From NCBI GenBank assembly GCA_963575745.1, contig CAUYUJ010014344.1, positions 111,725-175,724 on the forward strand: a stretch of DNA of 64,000 nucleotides, read 5' to 3'. The notes below the pieces were generated by a model. That model was not told the origin of the DNA and ran no database searches. It saw nothing but the letters and a program-made list of their open reading frames with translations. Source of the DNA: Prorocentrum cordatum. Taxonomy: Eukaryota > Sar > Dinophyceae > Prorocentrales > Prorocentraceae. This document shows positions 42,190 to 54,222 of this stretch, piece by piece. The position numbers were made by a program, and so were the translations under genes. The number at the start of each line of letters is the position of its first letter. The first letter of the stretch is position 1.

Positions 42190-42914
42190 TAACGCCGCCG
42201 TACCTAGTGATCCCGTGAAACTGCAAAGTCTTCAGAAAGAAGGATATCGCATGGTGCCTACACAATGGATTGACATTGGTAAGAATGAGGATCTCCGTAG
42301 ACCGAATGGACCTCCGGTTGCGCCGCAGCGCAAGAGCAGACTTGTCGCGCATGGAGATTTGGAAGAGCCGTTGGTCATCCGCACGGATTCACCAACGTGC
42401 GAATTTGAAGGGTTATGGCTGATAGTGTCATGGGCTGCGGGCGCAAAGAAGTTTTCAAAGGTGCCGATATACATCGGCGTACTTCCAGGGGTAAGAGCTG
42501 GACCGTCTCATGCTGCTCAAGCCACCTCCCGACGGACTCGAAGGAGCACCGGGCGGTGGAGCACTGATCGCGCGAGCGCCCGTCTACGACGCGCGCGACG
42601 CAGGGCGATGTTTTTGGAAGAAAATTCGCGGAAGGTTCGAAGCTCAAAGTTTGAAGGAGAATCGTATCATGCCTGTGTTGTTTAGTAGCCACAATGACAA
42701 GAACGAGATCACATGTATGTTGGGCACACATGTGGCTGACATACTGTCGGCTGCAGATGACGAGAGTCAGAAGGTCATCGTTTCGGTGTTAGCGGGGTTT
42801 GATACTCGTGAGATCAAGTCGGACAATTGCCGTTATTGCGGCTTAGAAGTTGTTCAAGATGAAGATTTCGCGCCGGGCATCACGGCCGCGGACATAGGCT
42901 GCATCCTATCCTAG
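42190..42914 (+). pseudogene. copia reverse transcriptase remnant with mutated catalytic motif
   Basis: 42215-42480: GYRMVPTQWIDIGKNEDLRRP, KSRLVAHGDLEE, RTDSPTCEFEG. 42500-42914, after a frame change: LLLKPPPDGLEG, DARDAGRCFWKKIRG, LKENRIMPVLFSS, MLGTHVADILSAAD, RYCGLEVVQDEDF. Dinoflagellate copia RTs have HVDDIL where other RTs have YVDD; here the first Asp is Ala (codon 42735-42737). Part of the fingers/palm between the two halves is missing. Confidence 0.85.
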
Positions 42915-43820
42915 GGGCAGCCCCCTTACGAGAAGCAGTAACGATGGCGAGATAGCACAGTTTAGATCGGTCGTTGGTGCTTTGTCATGGGTTACGCGCC
43001 AGTGTAAACCTGAGATAGTGTATCGTGTAAATTGACTGCAGACTGCAGTGCGCCACGCTGAGGTACTTCATTTCAAGGAAGCCAACCGCGCATTGGAAAA
43101 AAACAACTCAGTCCGCTGATTGCGGGTTAGCGTTCAAAGGTGGAGCTGTGATGTAGAATCCTGAAATGATAGTTCTTACTGTTGCTGATGCCAGCTGGGC
43201 AAGTGAAGACGATGTAGCCAAGGGCAGGACCGAGCCTCTCAGATCACAGAGGGCTAGGTTCAATGGACTCGCTGGGCCTGGATTCATCGAGGGGAACAGC
43301 GACAATGTTCAACCTATGTGTAAATCTAGCAAGGTTAGCAAACGAGCGTGCAAATCTACGCTACAAGCAGAGGCCCTGGCTTGTTTATGGGGTGTAGAAT
43401 CTGGTGTGCGCATTCGCGCCGCCATCGCAGATGCGCGAGGTGACCTTGGCTCAGGAAAGAAGCTACCAACCAACTGGGAAGAGAAACCAGCCATGTCTAT
43501 GAGACACTTGTGGATGACGGATTATACAAAAAACTCGAAGAACATCTCATAGCACCAACCATGGGCAAGACAGAAGATAAGCGCTGGAGTATCGATTTGT
43601 GTAGTTTAAGGCAAGCTATTTGGACGGACGGAACGGAATAAGCAGAGATTTTGCACCCGCGCACAATATGTGATAAGATTGGGTGGGTTGATCCAAGCAC
43701 TATGGCTGTGGATTGTCTTACGAAAAATATGCCTACATATGTTCCTGTTAAGTTCTCACGTACAAGTTCGTACGATGTGACTCCAGACCCGGAATCTACC
43801 TTGAATAAGGCCAACGAGTA
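42915..43820 (+). pseudogene. copia RNase H and C-terminal tail remnant
   Basis: 42960-43010 reads FRSVVGALSWVTRQCKPEI (the RT connection). 43166-43552 reads VADASWASEDDVAKGRTEPLR, CKSTLQAEALACLWGVESG and MRHLWMTDYTKN, the RNase H core with D, E and D positions. 43560-43820 reads DKRWSIDLCSLRQAIW and IGWVDPSTMAVDCLTKNM, the final part (usual LADPLTK). Interrupted by stops at several points. Confidence 0.8.
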
Positions 43821-43998
43821 ACCGGCGAGGGCCAGAATAAACGCTATCCAAGCGGGGAGGTAAGTGAACTGATGCCTTGACTGCTCTTATTTGAGTAATC
43901 CCAACTTGGGGATACTCCTGTCGCTGCCCCTAGAGGCTTACGGAGACCAGCGGTACTTCGCGGTTTGCCGGCTAGCTTGTGATAAAGTTTCACGGGCG

Positions 43999-44099
43999 TG
44001 AGATAGTGCGTGTGTCACGTGTGTATATGCGCCAGTCGCTGGCGTTTGACCTCTAGGGGGCCCTTTGTGCCATTGTGCTAACATGCATTATAATCACAC
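43999..44099 (+). repeat. Right terminal direct repeat (LTR) of copia element
   Basis: Starts TGAGATAGTGC, ends TAATCACAC; partner of 34569-34669. Differences between the two indicate an old insertion. Confidence 0.75.
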
Positions 44100-44620
44100 A
44101 TGTTCTTCGAGTCTAGCTACCCCAACCCGCCAGGTGGTGAACACTCAGAATCTGTTCCGCGGAATCCCATTTCAGCCGCGCACCCAGGGACGGTGTAAGA
44201 CCGCTGGACCCCCTCACTCTGACAAAGGTAGGTGCCTCTTGAGACCCGCGAGTCTCTTGAGATTATCTCGCGACCCTCCTGAATGCATCTTGGGCCAAGG
44301 TTCACTCTCGACTCTTTCAAATCTGTAATGTTTGGGTTTTTTCGGCCCCGTTGAACCAACTTGCGCCTATATTGGCCTCTCATTGGCCCTTTTGTGCCTT
44401 CAGCGCTCAATTGGCCCAAGTTGCGAGGTACACCTGTAAGCAAATGCTCCCCCCCAAAAAATTGAGGGATCTGTCCCGGAGAGTCGTTTCGCACGGCCGG
44501 TTCCATAACAAGATGGAATCGAGTTCGGCCGATCGAAGTATTATTTGCATTGATCGTGTTGATCCGTCCGGTCCAGCCACTTTTCTTGCATGATCGGCTC
44601 GTCTCGGTTCGCTTAGCAGA
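44100..44620. other. No recognisable gene
   Basis: Some TTGGCC(C/T) and GCGACCC words; no supported frame. Confidence 0.4.
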
Positions 44621-44649
44621 TTTGCTCGTTTTGCAGATCGGCTCGACCA

Positions 44650-44880
44650 GTGTGATTGCGGACGCCTCCAGGGACAGCTGGGGCCGCTGGCGGTGGACGT
44701 GGTCCTCGCAGTCGCCCGCGCGCTGCCGGTGCGCACTGTGGCTGCGCTGTCCGGCGCCTCGCGCGGCTTTCGGGCATTCCCCCCCCCCATCGGATGCACG
44801 ACTCGATCCGATCGCGGGCTTTGGGCCAGTCCAGGCTTGTGTTGCAGCTGCCTGGAGGTTCGCAGCGTAGCTGGCTGACG
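44650..44880 (+). other. Possible F-box-like exon fragment
   Basis: One frame reads LGPLAVDVVLAVARALPVRT then VAALSGASRGFRAFPPP. The pattern (L-x-x-D-V-V-x-x-V, then L-P-V-R-T, then A-x-x-S-R-x-F-R) fits the F-box helices. There is no ATG and the frame stops at 44878. Tentative. Confidence 0.25.
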
Positions 44881-46130
44881 TCCAGCAAGCGACCCGCATG
44901 GGAGGACTACCCCCCGCAGTCAGGTTCAATCTCGTTTGGGACATGGCGGGGGCTCTCCGCTTCTTCTGGCGCCTCGCATGGAGTTCGCCACCGCAGTAGT
45001 CATAGTCCGCTCCGCCAACCTCCACCCGCTTTCATCTTCCCACATAAAGATGTCACGGTCGATATCTTGACGAGCAAGCCGCAACGGAGCAAGATTGGAC
45101 CACATCATCATTATTTTGGCGCGGCATCCTACAAGTAGACACCACATACTGACCGGAGTAGCCGCAAGGCCGATAGGGCGATTGGGGCTGAGAGCTGTTC
45201 CACGAGTGGTAGCGCTTCTGTCGCATTCGAGTTCCACTTCAGTAGAGCTTCTGTCGCATTCTTCTGTCACAATTGGCCCACATTCGGTAGCTCTTCTATT
45301 GCATTCGAGTTGCAATCGATGCGCGTCGCTGCCCGCATGTGGATTTGATGGGGTTCTCATGATGCATGTGCTGTGTATCTGCCCTGTTTTCAACGGCGTT
45401 TGACGTGCCGTGGTTCGGGGTTGGTTCTGGTCTTGTTTGCATGTAGTCATTTGGCATTTTCTGCCAGTTTGCATGTAGACGCCACGTCATCACTACGCGC
45501 AGCGCGACCATGTCATTCCGACATCGCGTCGTTCATAAACGATTCGCAACGCAGCCGTATGGACTCCTAGCGCAGTGCTCGCACTGTTGAAGTTCTTTAT
45601 TCTGCCGAAAAGCATCGGCCCTGCATGTTAGCTGTTTGGGTGCTTGTCAGGACAGTCGTGCGACAGATAGCAGATTGCCTGGTGGCTTCCAGGGGATTGC
45701 TGGCCATCAGTGGTAGCCTGCCTGCTAGCCTTTCCTGTGGCTGCCCACATCCAGGGTCGCCCAATGGCGGCTGCGAACAAGGGCTGAATGGATATCGCGA
45801 CCGGAAATATGATATCTCCCCAGGTTTCATGTTACCGCTCTTCATATTTCAATCCTTCTCTGGTCCGCGCACATGTCTCGGGCCGTGGTTCGCGAACCCC
45901 CTCTTTGACGCTCCCCTCTTTCGACACCCCCCGACGCAGGGTCCTGCGACAGCTGCTTTCTCTCTTGAACCACCTCGTTGTTTAGGCGCAGCGCTGTGGC
46001 ATCCGTCACATACAATTTCGGGACGATCCCCCACTTGCTTTGTAGACTTACTGCATCGGATCCTTTTTGAGTTCACTGGCGCTCCCCGAATAATCCTCAG
46101 TTGGTCGAAACTGTGAGTCTGTTATCCCCC
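44881..46130. other. No firm gene; CTTCTGTCGCATTCGAGTT repeats
   Basis: 45205-45315 has recurring CTTCT(G/A)T(C/T)GCATTC(G/T) words about every 40-50 bases. A 163-codon frame (45625-46116) has no domain signature. Confidence 0.35.
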
Positions 46131-46139
46131 CCGCCTCGG

Positions 46140-46560
46140 CCAGCTAGGCTCGCACTCAGAGGTCGCAGTCGCGGGCAAGAGTCTGGGGCGCGGGGCGCGG
46201 GAAGCACTGCTCCCGCTGCTCCCGGCGAACGCGGGTCGCGGGCAGACCCTGCGGTGGGTCGACGCCTCGATGCGCAGGCCGCCGGGCGGGCCGCGAAGCG
46301 GGCGAGGGGCTGCGTCGGGCATTGGGCGCAGGCCGTGGAAGGTCGTCCGCGGGCCGCCGCTGGCTGCTGGTGGGGCAGGTCGCACAGGCGGGCCGCTGGG
46401 CGGGTCACCGGGCGGGTCGCGGCGGGCGGGTCCCGACGGGCGCGGGCCGCTGGCGACGGTCGCAGACGGATCGGCTCGCGCAGGCGGGTCGCGGTGGGGG
46501 TCGCTGGGGCGGGTCGCTGGGGCGGGTCGCCCGGCGGGGCGCGGGTCGACGGCGAGACGG
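46140..46560 (+). repeat. GGGTCGC-type GC-rich degenerate repeat
   Basis: GCGGGTCGC, GGCGGGTC and similar 5-10 bp words recur. Both strands are open, an artefact of composition. Confidence 0.75.
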
Positions 46561-48770
46561 TCGGTTTTTTGTGGCGTGTGGACCAGCGGCGGCGCAGAAT
46601 CGGTCGGCGTTGAATGATCTGACGTTTCGGAAGCGGCCGATCGTTCAAGGTCGAACAGTCCGAGCGGTGTCAGGAACCAACGCCGAAGTCGGCACGACAC
46701 GAAACCGCGATACACATTGGGGCAAGAGTCCGTATCGCAGAGCACCGCTTCAGCGACACACCCACAGACAACGTAAGACTGTTCGGCTTCCTCACTGCAT
46801 CAGTTCTTCTGGTGTATCACGGAAGTTACGCGATGGATTTGCATTCACATCGGTTTCCGGGGAAGTCGGAACATTTGTGAGGCACCATCGGAGCACCATC
46901 GTAGTTGATTTGAGTATGTTTCGCGTCTTGATTCATGTGCACACGCCCCATTTGTTGCGCGTTCGATGTACTGTCGGGCCCCCACCAGGACACCATCGGG
47001 ACACAACGGGGACATGACACCAGCGTGGACCCCTACGAGTGCAGTATATGCGGTGCGACCCTGTCGCATGGGGCCCTACCTCGTGGGGCACTATCTACTG
47101 GTCGGACCCTATCAGGTTGGACTCTTACGTGGTACCCTAATCGTGGGCCCCAATCGTGTCAACTCCCATCGTGCTGGGCCGTATTCAAAGGACCAGGGCG
47201 CGAGGTAAACGGTGCCTAGGCGATTTTGTGGACCGTCATCGTTATGCTTTCGTCTTGCAGTAAAGGCGGAACCAAGGCAGAACGAAGGAAAACGGAAAAG
47301 GAAACACTGTTCAGTTCAAGCCCTGCATAGGGTCCCACGGTATGGTCTCAGCGAGAACGGTGCGATACTCGCCGACGACATGTTATCAACATCCCCCCAG
47401 GCAGTTGGACTTCTTCAGTTCTGCCTGTCAAGCACCGTTCGGGGAACCATGCTTGACACCATGCTGCATACAATTGGCTCATATTAGACTGATGTCAGAT
47501 TCGCAGTTGTTTCGCATTCCGCTCAGCATCGGGACGCCATCGGAGCCTCATCGGGCCATCATGCAGTCCACACCATTGTTGAGGCAATTCCAACATAGTT
47601 CGCGCGCGGTTTGCGTCCGATTACCATCCGGGTCACCGTCGGACACCATGCAAAACATCGCGCAGGGAATCGTATGCTGATTCATCATCCGCAATTGAAT
47701 TGAATAGATACCAATTTTGCGTCGCGTTCGTTTCAAGATTGAGGCTTCTTGGCAACCAGACACCACGCATCACGCGAAGCACCAGGCCACTGAGAATTGT
47801 TGCGCAATTGATACATATTTGATTGACGTGTTAATCGCATGTGGTTTAGATTTGGTTCACCATCAGGACGCCATCGGGGCACGGTCAGGATTTCGTGCGA
47901 TGTGCAGTTGCTCGATAGTTGGATGTTCACGTTTTGCTCATATGTGCTTTGAGCTCTTCTGCCACGCTCGATTCGGCTTCGGGGCGCTATCGGAGCACCT
48001 CTGGGACACTTGCAGGACACCATGTGGATACTAATGAGGCACCATTGAGGCACCATACGGGACACTGCCGTCGCCCGCCCCTCCCTGGCGAATCACGACA
48101 CGACTCAGGGACACCATCGGTACACCTTGCCCCACCAACCGACGGAAGCAGCAGCAGGAGCAGAAGGATCGGAGCCAATTCGCCACTCGAGCGTTAGCAG
48201 CCATCGGAGCTCGCCATCAGCTTTGCACGATTGTTGCGAACAAGCTGGCGCACAGAAGATCCACTTTCCGGTTGGGGCGGCTTCGCGAATTTGTCCCCGC
48301 TGAAGCCCCCATGGTGGTTAGGAAACTTAGCGCGTCAAGCAGATCTTGTGTGTTGTGATGCCGTTCGCACTGATTCTTCCGAACAGGCTCGTTTAACGTT
48401 CGAACGTGTGTTCATCGTGTTTTCGGCTAGAACCTTTTCCGACTACCGCTTCATTGGCAATTTGAGCGAAGCTCTTGGAGGACGCATCGACCCCCAGTCG
48501 CCCATTGATCGCCGATTGGCCACATAGCCCACTCTGCCCAGGACTTTGGGAATTCATTATCGGGGGCCTAATGCCGATTTATCGGCGATGTATCGACGAT
48601 TCAACGACCATGTTTCCCGCCCTGAGCTGATTCCCCGCTGACGTCGCCCACATCACTGCCGGTGTAAAGTTGCAGTCCACATCGTGTGTTTGTGTCTCAC
48701 TCATTTCTCTTTCAGGCCACAGTTCAGTGCATGAGTTTGCCTATTGCAGGTCGTCTCGTGTAGTGTTCCC
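46561..48770. other. No recognisable gene; CATCGGG-ACACC words
   Basis: Between 46880 and 48125 short words such as CACCATCGG(G/A) and GGACACCAT recur irregularly. Frames are short. Confidence 0.4.
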
Positions 48771-48829
48771 GGTTGGCCTGGAGACCTGATTCGCACAGCG
48801 ATCGTGGCCCAGTCGGGTATAGCTCTATG

Positions 48830-49114
48830 GTCGCGCTCCCTTCTCCTCCTCCTCCCAAAAGAGTCCACGTCGTGTCTTTGTCAACCAAAGGCGCCTCGCG
48901 GGGACTGCGCGCAACGCTGTGGCTGCGACCAGACGCGGTCCGCTTGTGGGACGAGCTGCTTGAGCGCAGCTACGGGGCCCTCGCCCTGACCGTCGCCGAC
49001 CGCGCGCAGCCCGGGATCTCGGGCGCCGCGCGCTTCCGCTGCGCGCGGGCGCTCCGGCAGCTGTTCCGCGAGGGGCTGCAAGTGGTCCTCGAAGAACGAT
49101 CCCTACGGACTTGA
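48830..49114 (+). CDS. Exon-like ORF of unknown function
   Basis: The frame 48773-49114 contains a well-composed segment: VHVVSLSTKGASRGLRATLW, LRPDAVRLWDELLERSYGAL, ALTVADRAQPGISGAARFRC, ALRQLFREGLQVVLEE. The balanced hydrophobic pattern and strong third-position GC differ from the surrounding DNA, which suggests a real protein segment. I do not recognise the family, and the true start and exon edges are unclear. Confidence 0.35.
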   Translation, partial: VALPSPPPPKRVHVVSLSTKGASRGLRATLWLRPDAVRLWDELLERSYGALALTVADRAQPGISGAARFRCARALRQLFREGLQVVLEERSLRT

Positions 49115-49900
49115 CGATTTCTCGCCAATCGACTTGTGGGGAGCAAGCCGGATATAAATCAAGGTAAACTCAGATGCATTTAGGTTCACCCAAGTAGATC
49201 AGATTTCCAGACAAATGTGGAGCAGATCTTGGCCGCTCCAGCGCGATTCAAGGGACGGCAGAAGTCGTTAAGCCCTTGAAGAAAGGTGCGCAAACTCAAA
49301 TTTTCGGAGGTCCGCGCGGGTTTCTTGGATCGCCGCTTGACCCCCCTGTTGGCGCCTCCGGCGCCGCCCCTGGCGCGCTCCGCGCGCCGTTCCGCGCGCC
49401 AGGGACGCGGGTGGGGCGCCGAGCCAAGAATTCCGTGCGGAGATCCGAAAGTGAATCCTCATGCCGCCTGTTACTTCTACCAGGTCCTCGGGTCCGTGAC
49501 CGACCAGTGCAGCAAGGATCCTTCGCCTGCTAACGGGGTTCAGCATTTTGGGGGTCTGGAGAAGTTAGCCTCAATTCCTAGGATGTTGCTTTCGGGGCCG
49601 TATGTTGATCAGAGCTTGTCAGTTGTTTTCCTTGGGTCATGCCTTTTGAAATTCTTGGCCCGGGCTGGTACTTTTTTTCAAATGTTTGTTGAATCCTTGG
49701 TTTGCCATTTGCTGATTCTGACCCCGAGAAGTCTGACCCCATTAGCAGGCGATTGAAAGGACAGCGTCGATGTCATCGCCTGCCCGTGCCTCCGCAGCAT
49801 GTACAACGCCCATATTGGCGCACAGGGTGCCATCCGGGAGGCCTCCTGGGGGACTGAATGGGCGAGCAACACGGGTGCGCGGGCAGTAGGAGGCCGCGGG
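49115..49900. other. No gene; 11 bp hairpin
   Basis: CCCTGGCGCGC (49368-49378) pairs perfectly with GCGCGCCAGGG (49394-49404). Other sequence unremarkable. Confidence 0.45.
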
Positions 49901-49904
49901 GTGA

Positions 49905-50300
49905 AGGGGAATACGGAGGAGGGGAAGGGTGGAGGAGGAAAGGAATAGAAAAGGAGGAGGAGGAGGAAATAAGGAGCAGGAGGAGGAGGACGAGAGGAGG
50001 AATGAAAGAGCGCGTTCTGTGGTCGCTTGGAGGGGTGGTGGTTTCGAACCGGACCCCCCCCCTCCCGTGACGGAGGGTGAGGGAGGGTCGAACGCCCCCA
50101 TCCCCCCCCCTCCTCCCCTATTTCTCCTCTCTCCCACTCCTCGGGCCGGCGCCTGCTTCGGCGGCTGCTGGCGGCGGGGGCGGGGACGACGACTTCCTTT
50201 TCTGGGCCGGCGCCGGCGCCTGCGGCGGCGGGCGGCGGCGGCGGGGAGCGTCGACGAAGACGACGGCGACGACGACGACGACGCTCCGCCACCGTGTCTT
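49905..50300 (+). repeat. (GGA)n, polypyrimidine and (GAC)n simple sequence
   Basis: GGAGGA at 49915-50005; C-runs at 50055-50115; GCGGCGG and GACGACG at 50175-50285. The GCCGGCGCC words here recur at 51090-51225. Confidence 0.8.
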
Positions 50301-50407
50301 GGTTTTGGGTCAGAGTCCTAATGGATGCCTCTTGGGGTCTCGTCGGAGCGCTCTCTGGGGCCTCTGCAGGACATTTGTGCAGCCTCCTGGGCGCCTCTTG
50401 GGCGTCT

Positions 50408-51058
50408 CTTGGGGCCTCTCTGAGGTGGTGGCGGTGGTGGTGGTGGTGGTGGGCTGTGGTGGTGGTGGTGGTGGTGGTGGTGGTGGTGGTGGTTTGTGGC
50501 GGTGGTGGTGGTGGTTGTGGTGGAGGGTGGTGGTGGTGGTGGTGGTGATGGTGGTTTGGTGGTCGTGTGATTGTGGTTTGTGGTTCTGGTGGTGGTGGGT
50601 TGTGGTGGTGGTGGTGGTGGGCTGTGGTGGTGGTTTGGTGGTGGTTTGTGGTGGTGGTGGTGGTGGTGGTGGTGGTGGTGGGTTGTGGTGGTGGCGGTGG
50701 TTTGTGGAGGTGGTGCTGGTGGTGGTGGTAGCGGTTGTTGCGGTGGTGTGGTTGTTTGTAGTGGTGGTGGTGGTTGGTTGTGGTGCTGGTAGTGGTGATG
50801 GTTGTTGCGGTGGTTGTGGTGGTGGTGGTGCTGGTGTGGTAGATTGTGGTGGTGATGGCAATGGTTTGGGGTTTTTGTGGTGGTGGTGGTGGTGAATTGT
50901 GGTCGTGGTGGTGGTTGTGGTGGTGGTGGTGGAAGTTGTGGCAGTGGTGGTGGTGGATGTGTGGTGGGGTGGTGGTGGTAGTGGTGGTGGTGGGTTGAGG
51001 TGGTGGTGGTGGTGGTAGTGGTGGTAGTGGTGGTAGTGGTGGTGGTAGTGGTGGTAAT
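50408..51058 (+). repeat. (GGT)n microsatellite, about 650 bp
   Basis: Long GGT/TGG runs broken by TTG and TGT triplets. The long histidine- or glycine-rich frames in it are artefacts. Confidence 0.98.
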
Positions 51059-51260
51059 CGTCGCTGCGTCCCCGCCGTCGGCGCTGCTGGCCGCCGCCAG
51101 CGCCGGCGCCGGCGCCGGCGCGGGGAGGGGAGGGGGGTTTGGGACCCCCTTTTGGGCTGCCTCTGGTCATTGTCGCTGCGTCCCCGCCGTCGGCGCTGCT
51201 GGCGGCCGCCAGCGCCGGCGCTGGAGGAGGGGGGGGGGGTTTGGGACCCCCCCCCCCCTT
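51059..51260 (+). repeat. Direct duplication GTCGCTGCGTCCCCGCCGTC
   Basis: The segment starting 51060 recurs at about 51172 with high identity for ~55 bases (CGGCGCTGCTGGC(C/G)GCC then AGCGCCGGCGC), each copy followed by G-runs and GGGTTTGGGACCCCC. Confidence 0.85.
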
Positions 51261-52232
51261 GGGAGGGGGGGGGCTCGGGACGGAGGGGTTTGGGGGGAGG
51301 GGAGTTCCCCTGGGTCTGATCGACGGCGCCGAGCGTTGGGGGGGGGCCAACCCCCCGCTTCGAAACGCGCCGCCGAATGTTCCCAAATCAGGCGCCCGTG
51401 AAATGCGCTCTCTCTCGGAGGAATGGAAGAGGAGGAGGTTTACAATGATATTTCTGATGTGGCGGGTGAGGAGTGTTAGAAGGGGGTCCGAGGGGGAGAG
51501 AGAGGAAAAAAGGATCCTGATGTGGCGAGTGAGGAGGGTGAGGAGGTGGGGAGGGGGAGGACGTGGATACAGGTGAGACGAGTGAAGATGAACAAGACGG
51601 GCACGGGGAGGAGTAGGCATGCGAGGGTGAAGTGGGAGGAAGGAACGGACAGAAGGAATGTATTCAAAAGGCCCATTCCATTCCGCCAGCCCTCAGAATA
51701 GGAGGTGTGCGGCTTTTGGTTTTGCATGTGTTTTGCTTGCCACTTCCCGCTGGGTTGCATGCGTAGAGATGTCACTGAAAGATTTCAGAGGTGGTGACGC
51801 AACGTCGCGCTCATGGGAAGCGTCCATTATTTGTGAGAGGTTGTGCAATGTGTGGCTGCCGCGCAGTCGCTATTCCGCGCGTTGGGCTTACTTGCCCTGC
51901 GCAGCACGGGGGGGGTGCTGGCCTGTGAGGCGCGTCACGCATGGATCGAGACGTTTCAGTGGTGGCGTTAGAGGTGGCGGGGCAGATGAGGCCATCTAGT
52001 CAATGCACCCCTTCCGCACCACCAACCTTTCGCCCTGCCTGCTCTTTCTCCTTGCGCGCACTGCCCGACGTACTGACTGACTGAGTCTGCTTCCGCAGCT
52101 ATACCACTTTGGCTCTACGGAAACGGAAAAGGAGCGAGCCTGCGGCGCGCGCGCGTGCGTCGGCAGGCGGGCCGGCCTCCTCCCTCCAGTGTTACCTTAG
52201 TGTATGCTTGACGGCATTGTTTCTTCTTCCCC
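51261..52232. other. No recognisable gene
   Basis: G-rich to 51360, then a duplicated TGATGTGGCG(G/A)GTGAGGAG word (51455 and 51520). No domain in the short frames. Confidence 0.4.
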
Positions 52233-53144
52233 ATGTCATCGGCGGGGACCACTGACCCTGATTTAGTATCGGAACATCTTGCAGGGATCATGAATCTCCA
52301 GGCAAAAGATTGGTTATCCGCCGAAACGACGGCACAGCCGTTAGTTTCGCAGAGCATGGGATCACAAGAAGAAGCGTTCGGACGAACAGAAGACCGATGC
52401 CCTTCCGAGCGCATCGCAACGATAGGCGCCGCAACAAGGCGACGAATTCCTCTTAACCTTCCCAGGAAACAAACATCAGAGACTGCGTTTGACTTGGCAG
52501 AGGGGAATTCATCGGTTGATTCGACGACAAGATCCAGAGCGCAATCCTCGGGCGGAAGGTATGGCACAGCCAAAACTTCCGCCGAGGGATCATCTGAGTT
52601 GGTGTCGGTACACCTTGGCTTCCATCCATCCATCGACATAGATTTTGAGATGGAAGAGTTGTTGGATCACACCCCCATCGGAATGTCGGGCGCCGAAATC
52701 CTAGGCGCAGGACATGCGGCGCAGTGCTCACTGCATTGACATAGCGAGGAGATGAGCGACTTGCAATCTGAAGGGGGTAGTTCTCATTCGATTGAAAAGA
52801 ACGAAGAATATGCCCGATTCCACACCTCGCCTGGTCCATCGCATCATTTCAATCGTTTCCCCGACCGGTGTATCGGGCTCGCCTCAGGCTCATGCCCGTT
52901 CGTGAGTGCGACGATTGACCATGTAACGGTTGAGGCCAGTCAGAAGGCAGTTCTTGATTCGGACGACGATCTCACAGACGGAGGAAGCCCAGACCGAAGT
53001 GGATGCCCGTCGGCACAGCCGATGTCGAGCTACCGGGACGCAGCGCGTGCAGTGAGGAATGCGCGAGAAACTACAGGCATGACTCCCCATCCACTGACGA
53101 AGAAACCGAAGGATGAGAACGATGACTTGAATACCTCGCCCTGA
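52233..53144 (+). CDS. Two adjacent ORFs of unknown function
   Basis: 168-codon (52233-52739) and 130-codon (52752-53144) frames, 12 bases apart, Ser/Thr/Glu-rich and hydrophilic (SSAGTTDPDLVSEHLAGIMN; SYRDAARAVRNARETTGM). GC is lower and composition more protein-like than the flanks. They could be one interrupted gene, perhaps the 5' part of the ORF region that continues to 54222. No family recognised. Confidence 0.35.
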
Positions 53145-53475
53145 TTGCAGGGTTTCTGCAGACCAGAACTCGCATGGCCCAGGACTGACAGGGACAGACA
53201 GGGACAGGGTACCAGAACTTGATGAGCTCGTAATGCAGGACGAAAGAGACGATTTAACGCAGAGCATGGACGTTTATATCATCAAGAGGAGTGCGAGAAC
53301 AAGAGAATAACACACGCCTTCCCCCAGCAGTGCAAAGGGGGCGTTCGAGTAAGGCCCCCGGGGCCGCACGTTCCAGTTCCAGGGGGTTCAATCTTTTTGA
53401 ATCGGCGCGGATGTCATCGAACAGAACCACCAGCAGCAACTCGATACGGGGGCGCTGCTGGAACGCCAGGCCCAC

Positions 53476-54222
53476 GTGCCCCACTCGGCCGGAGAATCAA
53501 TGCCCGGGGAAAGCGCACAAACCGGGGGGGGGTCATGTAGAAGGCCAGTGCGTTCCCAACGTTCGAATGTTTGCCCCAAGTGTAGTTCGGCATGGCTTTG
53601 CGAGGAGTGCATCACGATGGAAGAGCACAACTGCCACCGTGTCGCGATTCACGAGCGGGCGGAGAGAAATAGACAGGATCGGGAACAGCTGAGGGCTGCG
53701 AGCGCACACATGCAACATATCATCTTTGAGGCGCAGGACAATACGAAAGCCGCCGAAGAGGCTCCACGAATGCATGCAGTTTCCGAGGCTGAGAGGCAGG
53801 CAGTGGCACAACATATGGAACATGAGAAAACCAGCATTGTGGAACATGCGCAGAAACAGATACAGCACGCTGAGGCCAACGTAGCAGGAGTTTCAGACGA
53901 AGCCCAACGGCGCCTTGCTCAAGAGGAGATTGAAAGATTGAGAATCCAGAGCATAGCTGAACAACAGGTGTTAGACTCTCAGCAGAAGGTTGAGAGGGAG
54001 AAAGCTGCATACAGAGAAAAGGCTGATGCAGCGAGTCCTCTCCTGGACCACAGAATCCGTCGTTTGATCCGTGTAACGAAGCTCTTCTTAGTCTCGTCGG
54101 CCAGCGAGCAGCTGGCGCCCTCCCGCCGCCTCAAGTTCGGCAGGCTTCCACCGGCCTGGGCCCCGGAGTCAGCAGGCCCGCCGCCGGCGGGAGGTGGTGG
54201 GGCGAGCCTCAGTTCCGCCTGA
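53476..54222 (+). CDS. B-box-like zinc finger plus coiled-coil ORF
   Basis: 248 codons. Near residue 30 is NVCPKCSSAWLCEECITMEE followed by HNCH, a C-x2-C-x5-C-x2-C then H-x-C-H pattern like a B-box zinc finger. Then ~130 residues of charged heptad-like helix (ERNRQDREQLRAASAH to RLRIQSIAEQQVLDSQQKVE), and a Pro/Gly-rich tail. This order suggests an oligomerising nucleic-acid-binding or gag-like protein. A tyrosine-recombinase pseudogene begins 72 bases downstream on the same strand, so both may come from one mobile element. The start is uncertain because upstream frames are broken. Confidence 0.45.
   Translation: MPHSAGESMPGESAQTGGGSCRRPVRSQRSNVCPKCSSAWLCEECITMEEHNCHRVAIHERAERNRQDREQLRAASAHMQHIIFEAQDNTKAAEEAPRMHAVSEAERQAVAQHMEHEKTSIVEHAQKQIQHAEANVAGVSDEAQRRLAQEEIERLRIQSIAEQQVLDSQQKVEREKAAYREKADAASPLLDHRIRRLIRVTKLFLVSSASEQLAPSRRLKFGRLPPAWAPESAGPPPAGGGGASLSSA

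Larger units (their letters stand above)
34569..44099 (+). mobile_element. Decayed Ty1/copia-type LTR retrotransposon
   Basis: Two ~100 bp direct repeats enclose, in order on the plus strand, gag, aspartic protease, integrase, reverse transcriptase and RNase H fragments. Integrase before RT marks the copia order. The body is ~9.5 kb, long for copia; the extra length lies between protease and integrase (37.8-40.4 kb). Frames change many times, so the copy is dead. No clear primer-binding site, polypurine tract or target duplication was found. Confidence 0.85.

Noticed and set aside
50310-51620. 436-codon minus-strand frame rich in Pro/His/Thr
   Set aside because: Translation of the (GGT)n microsatellite.
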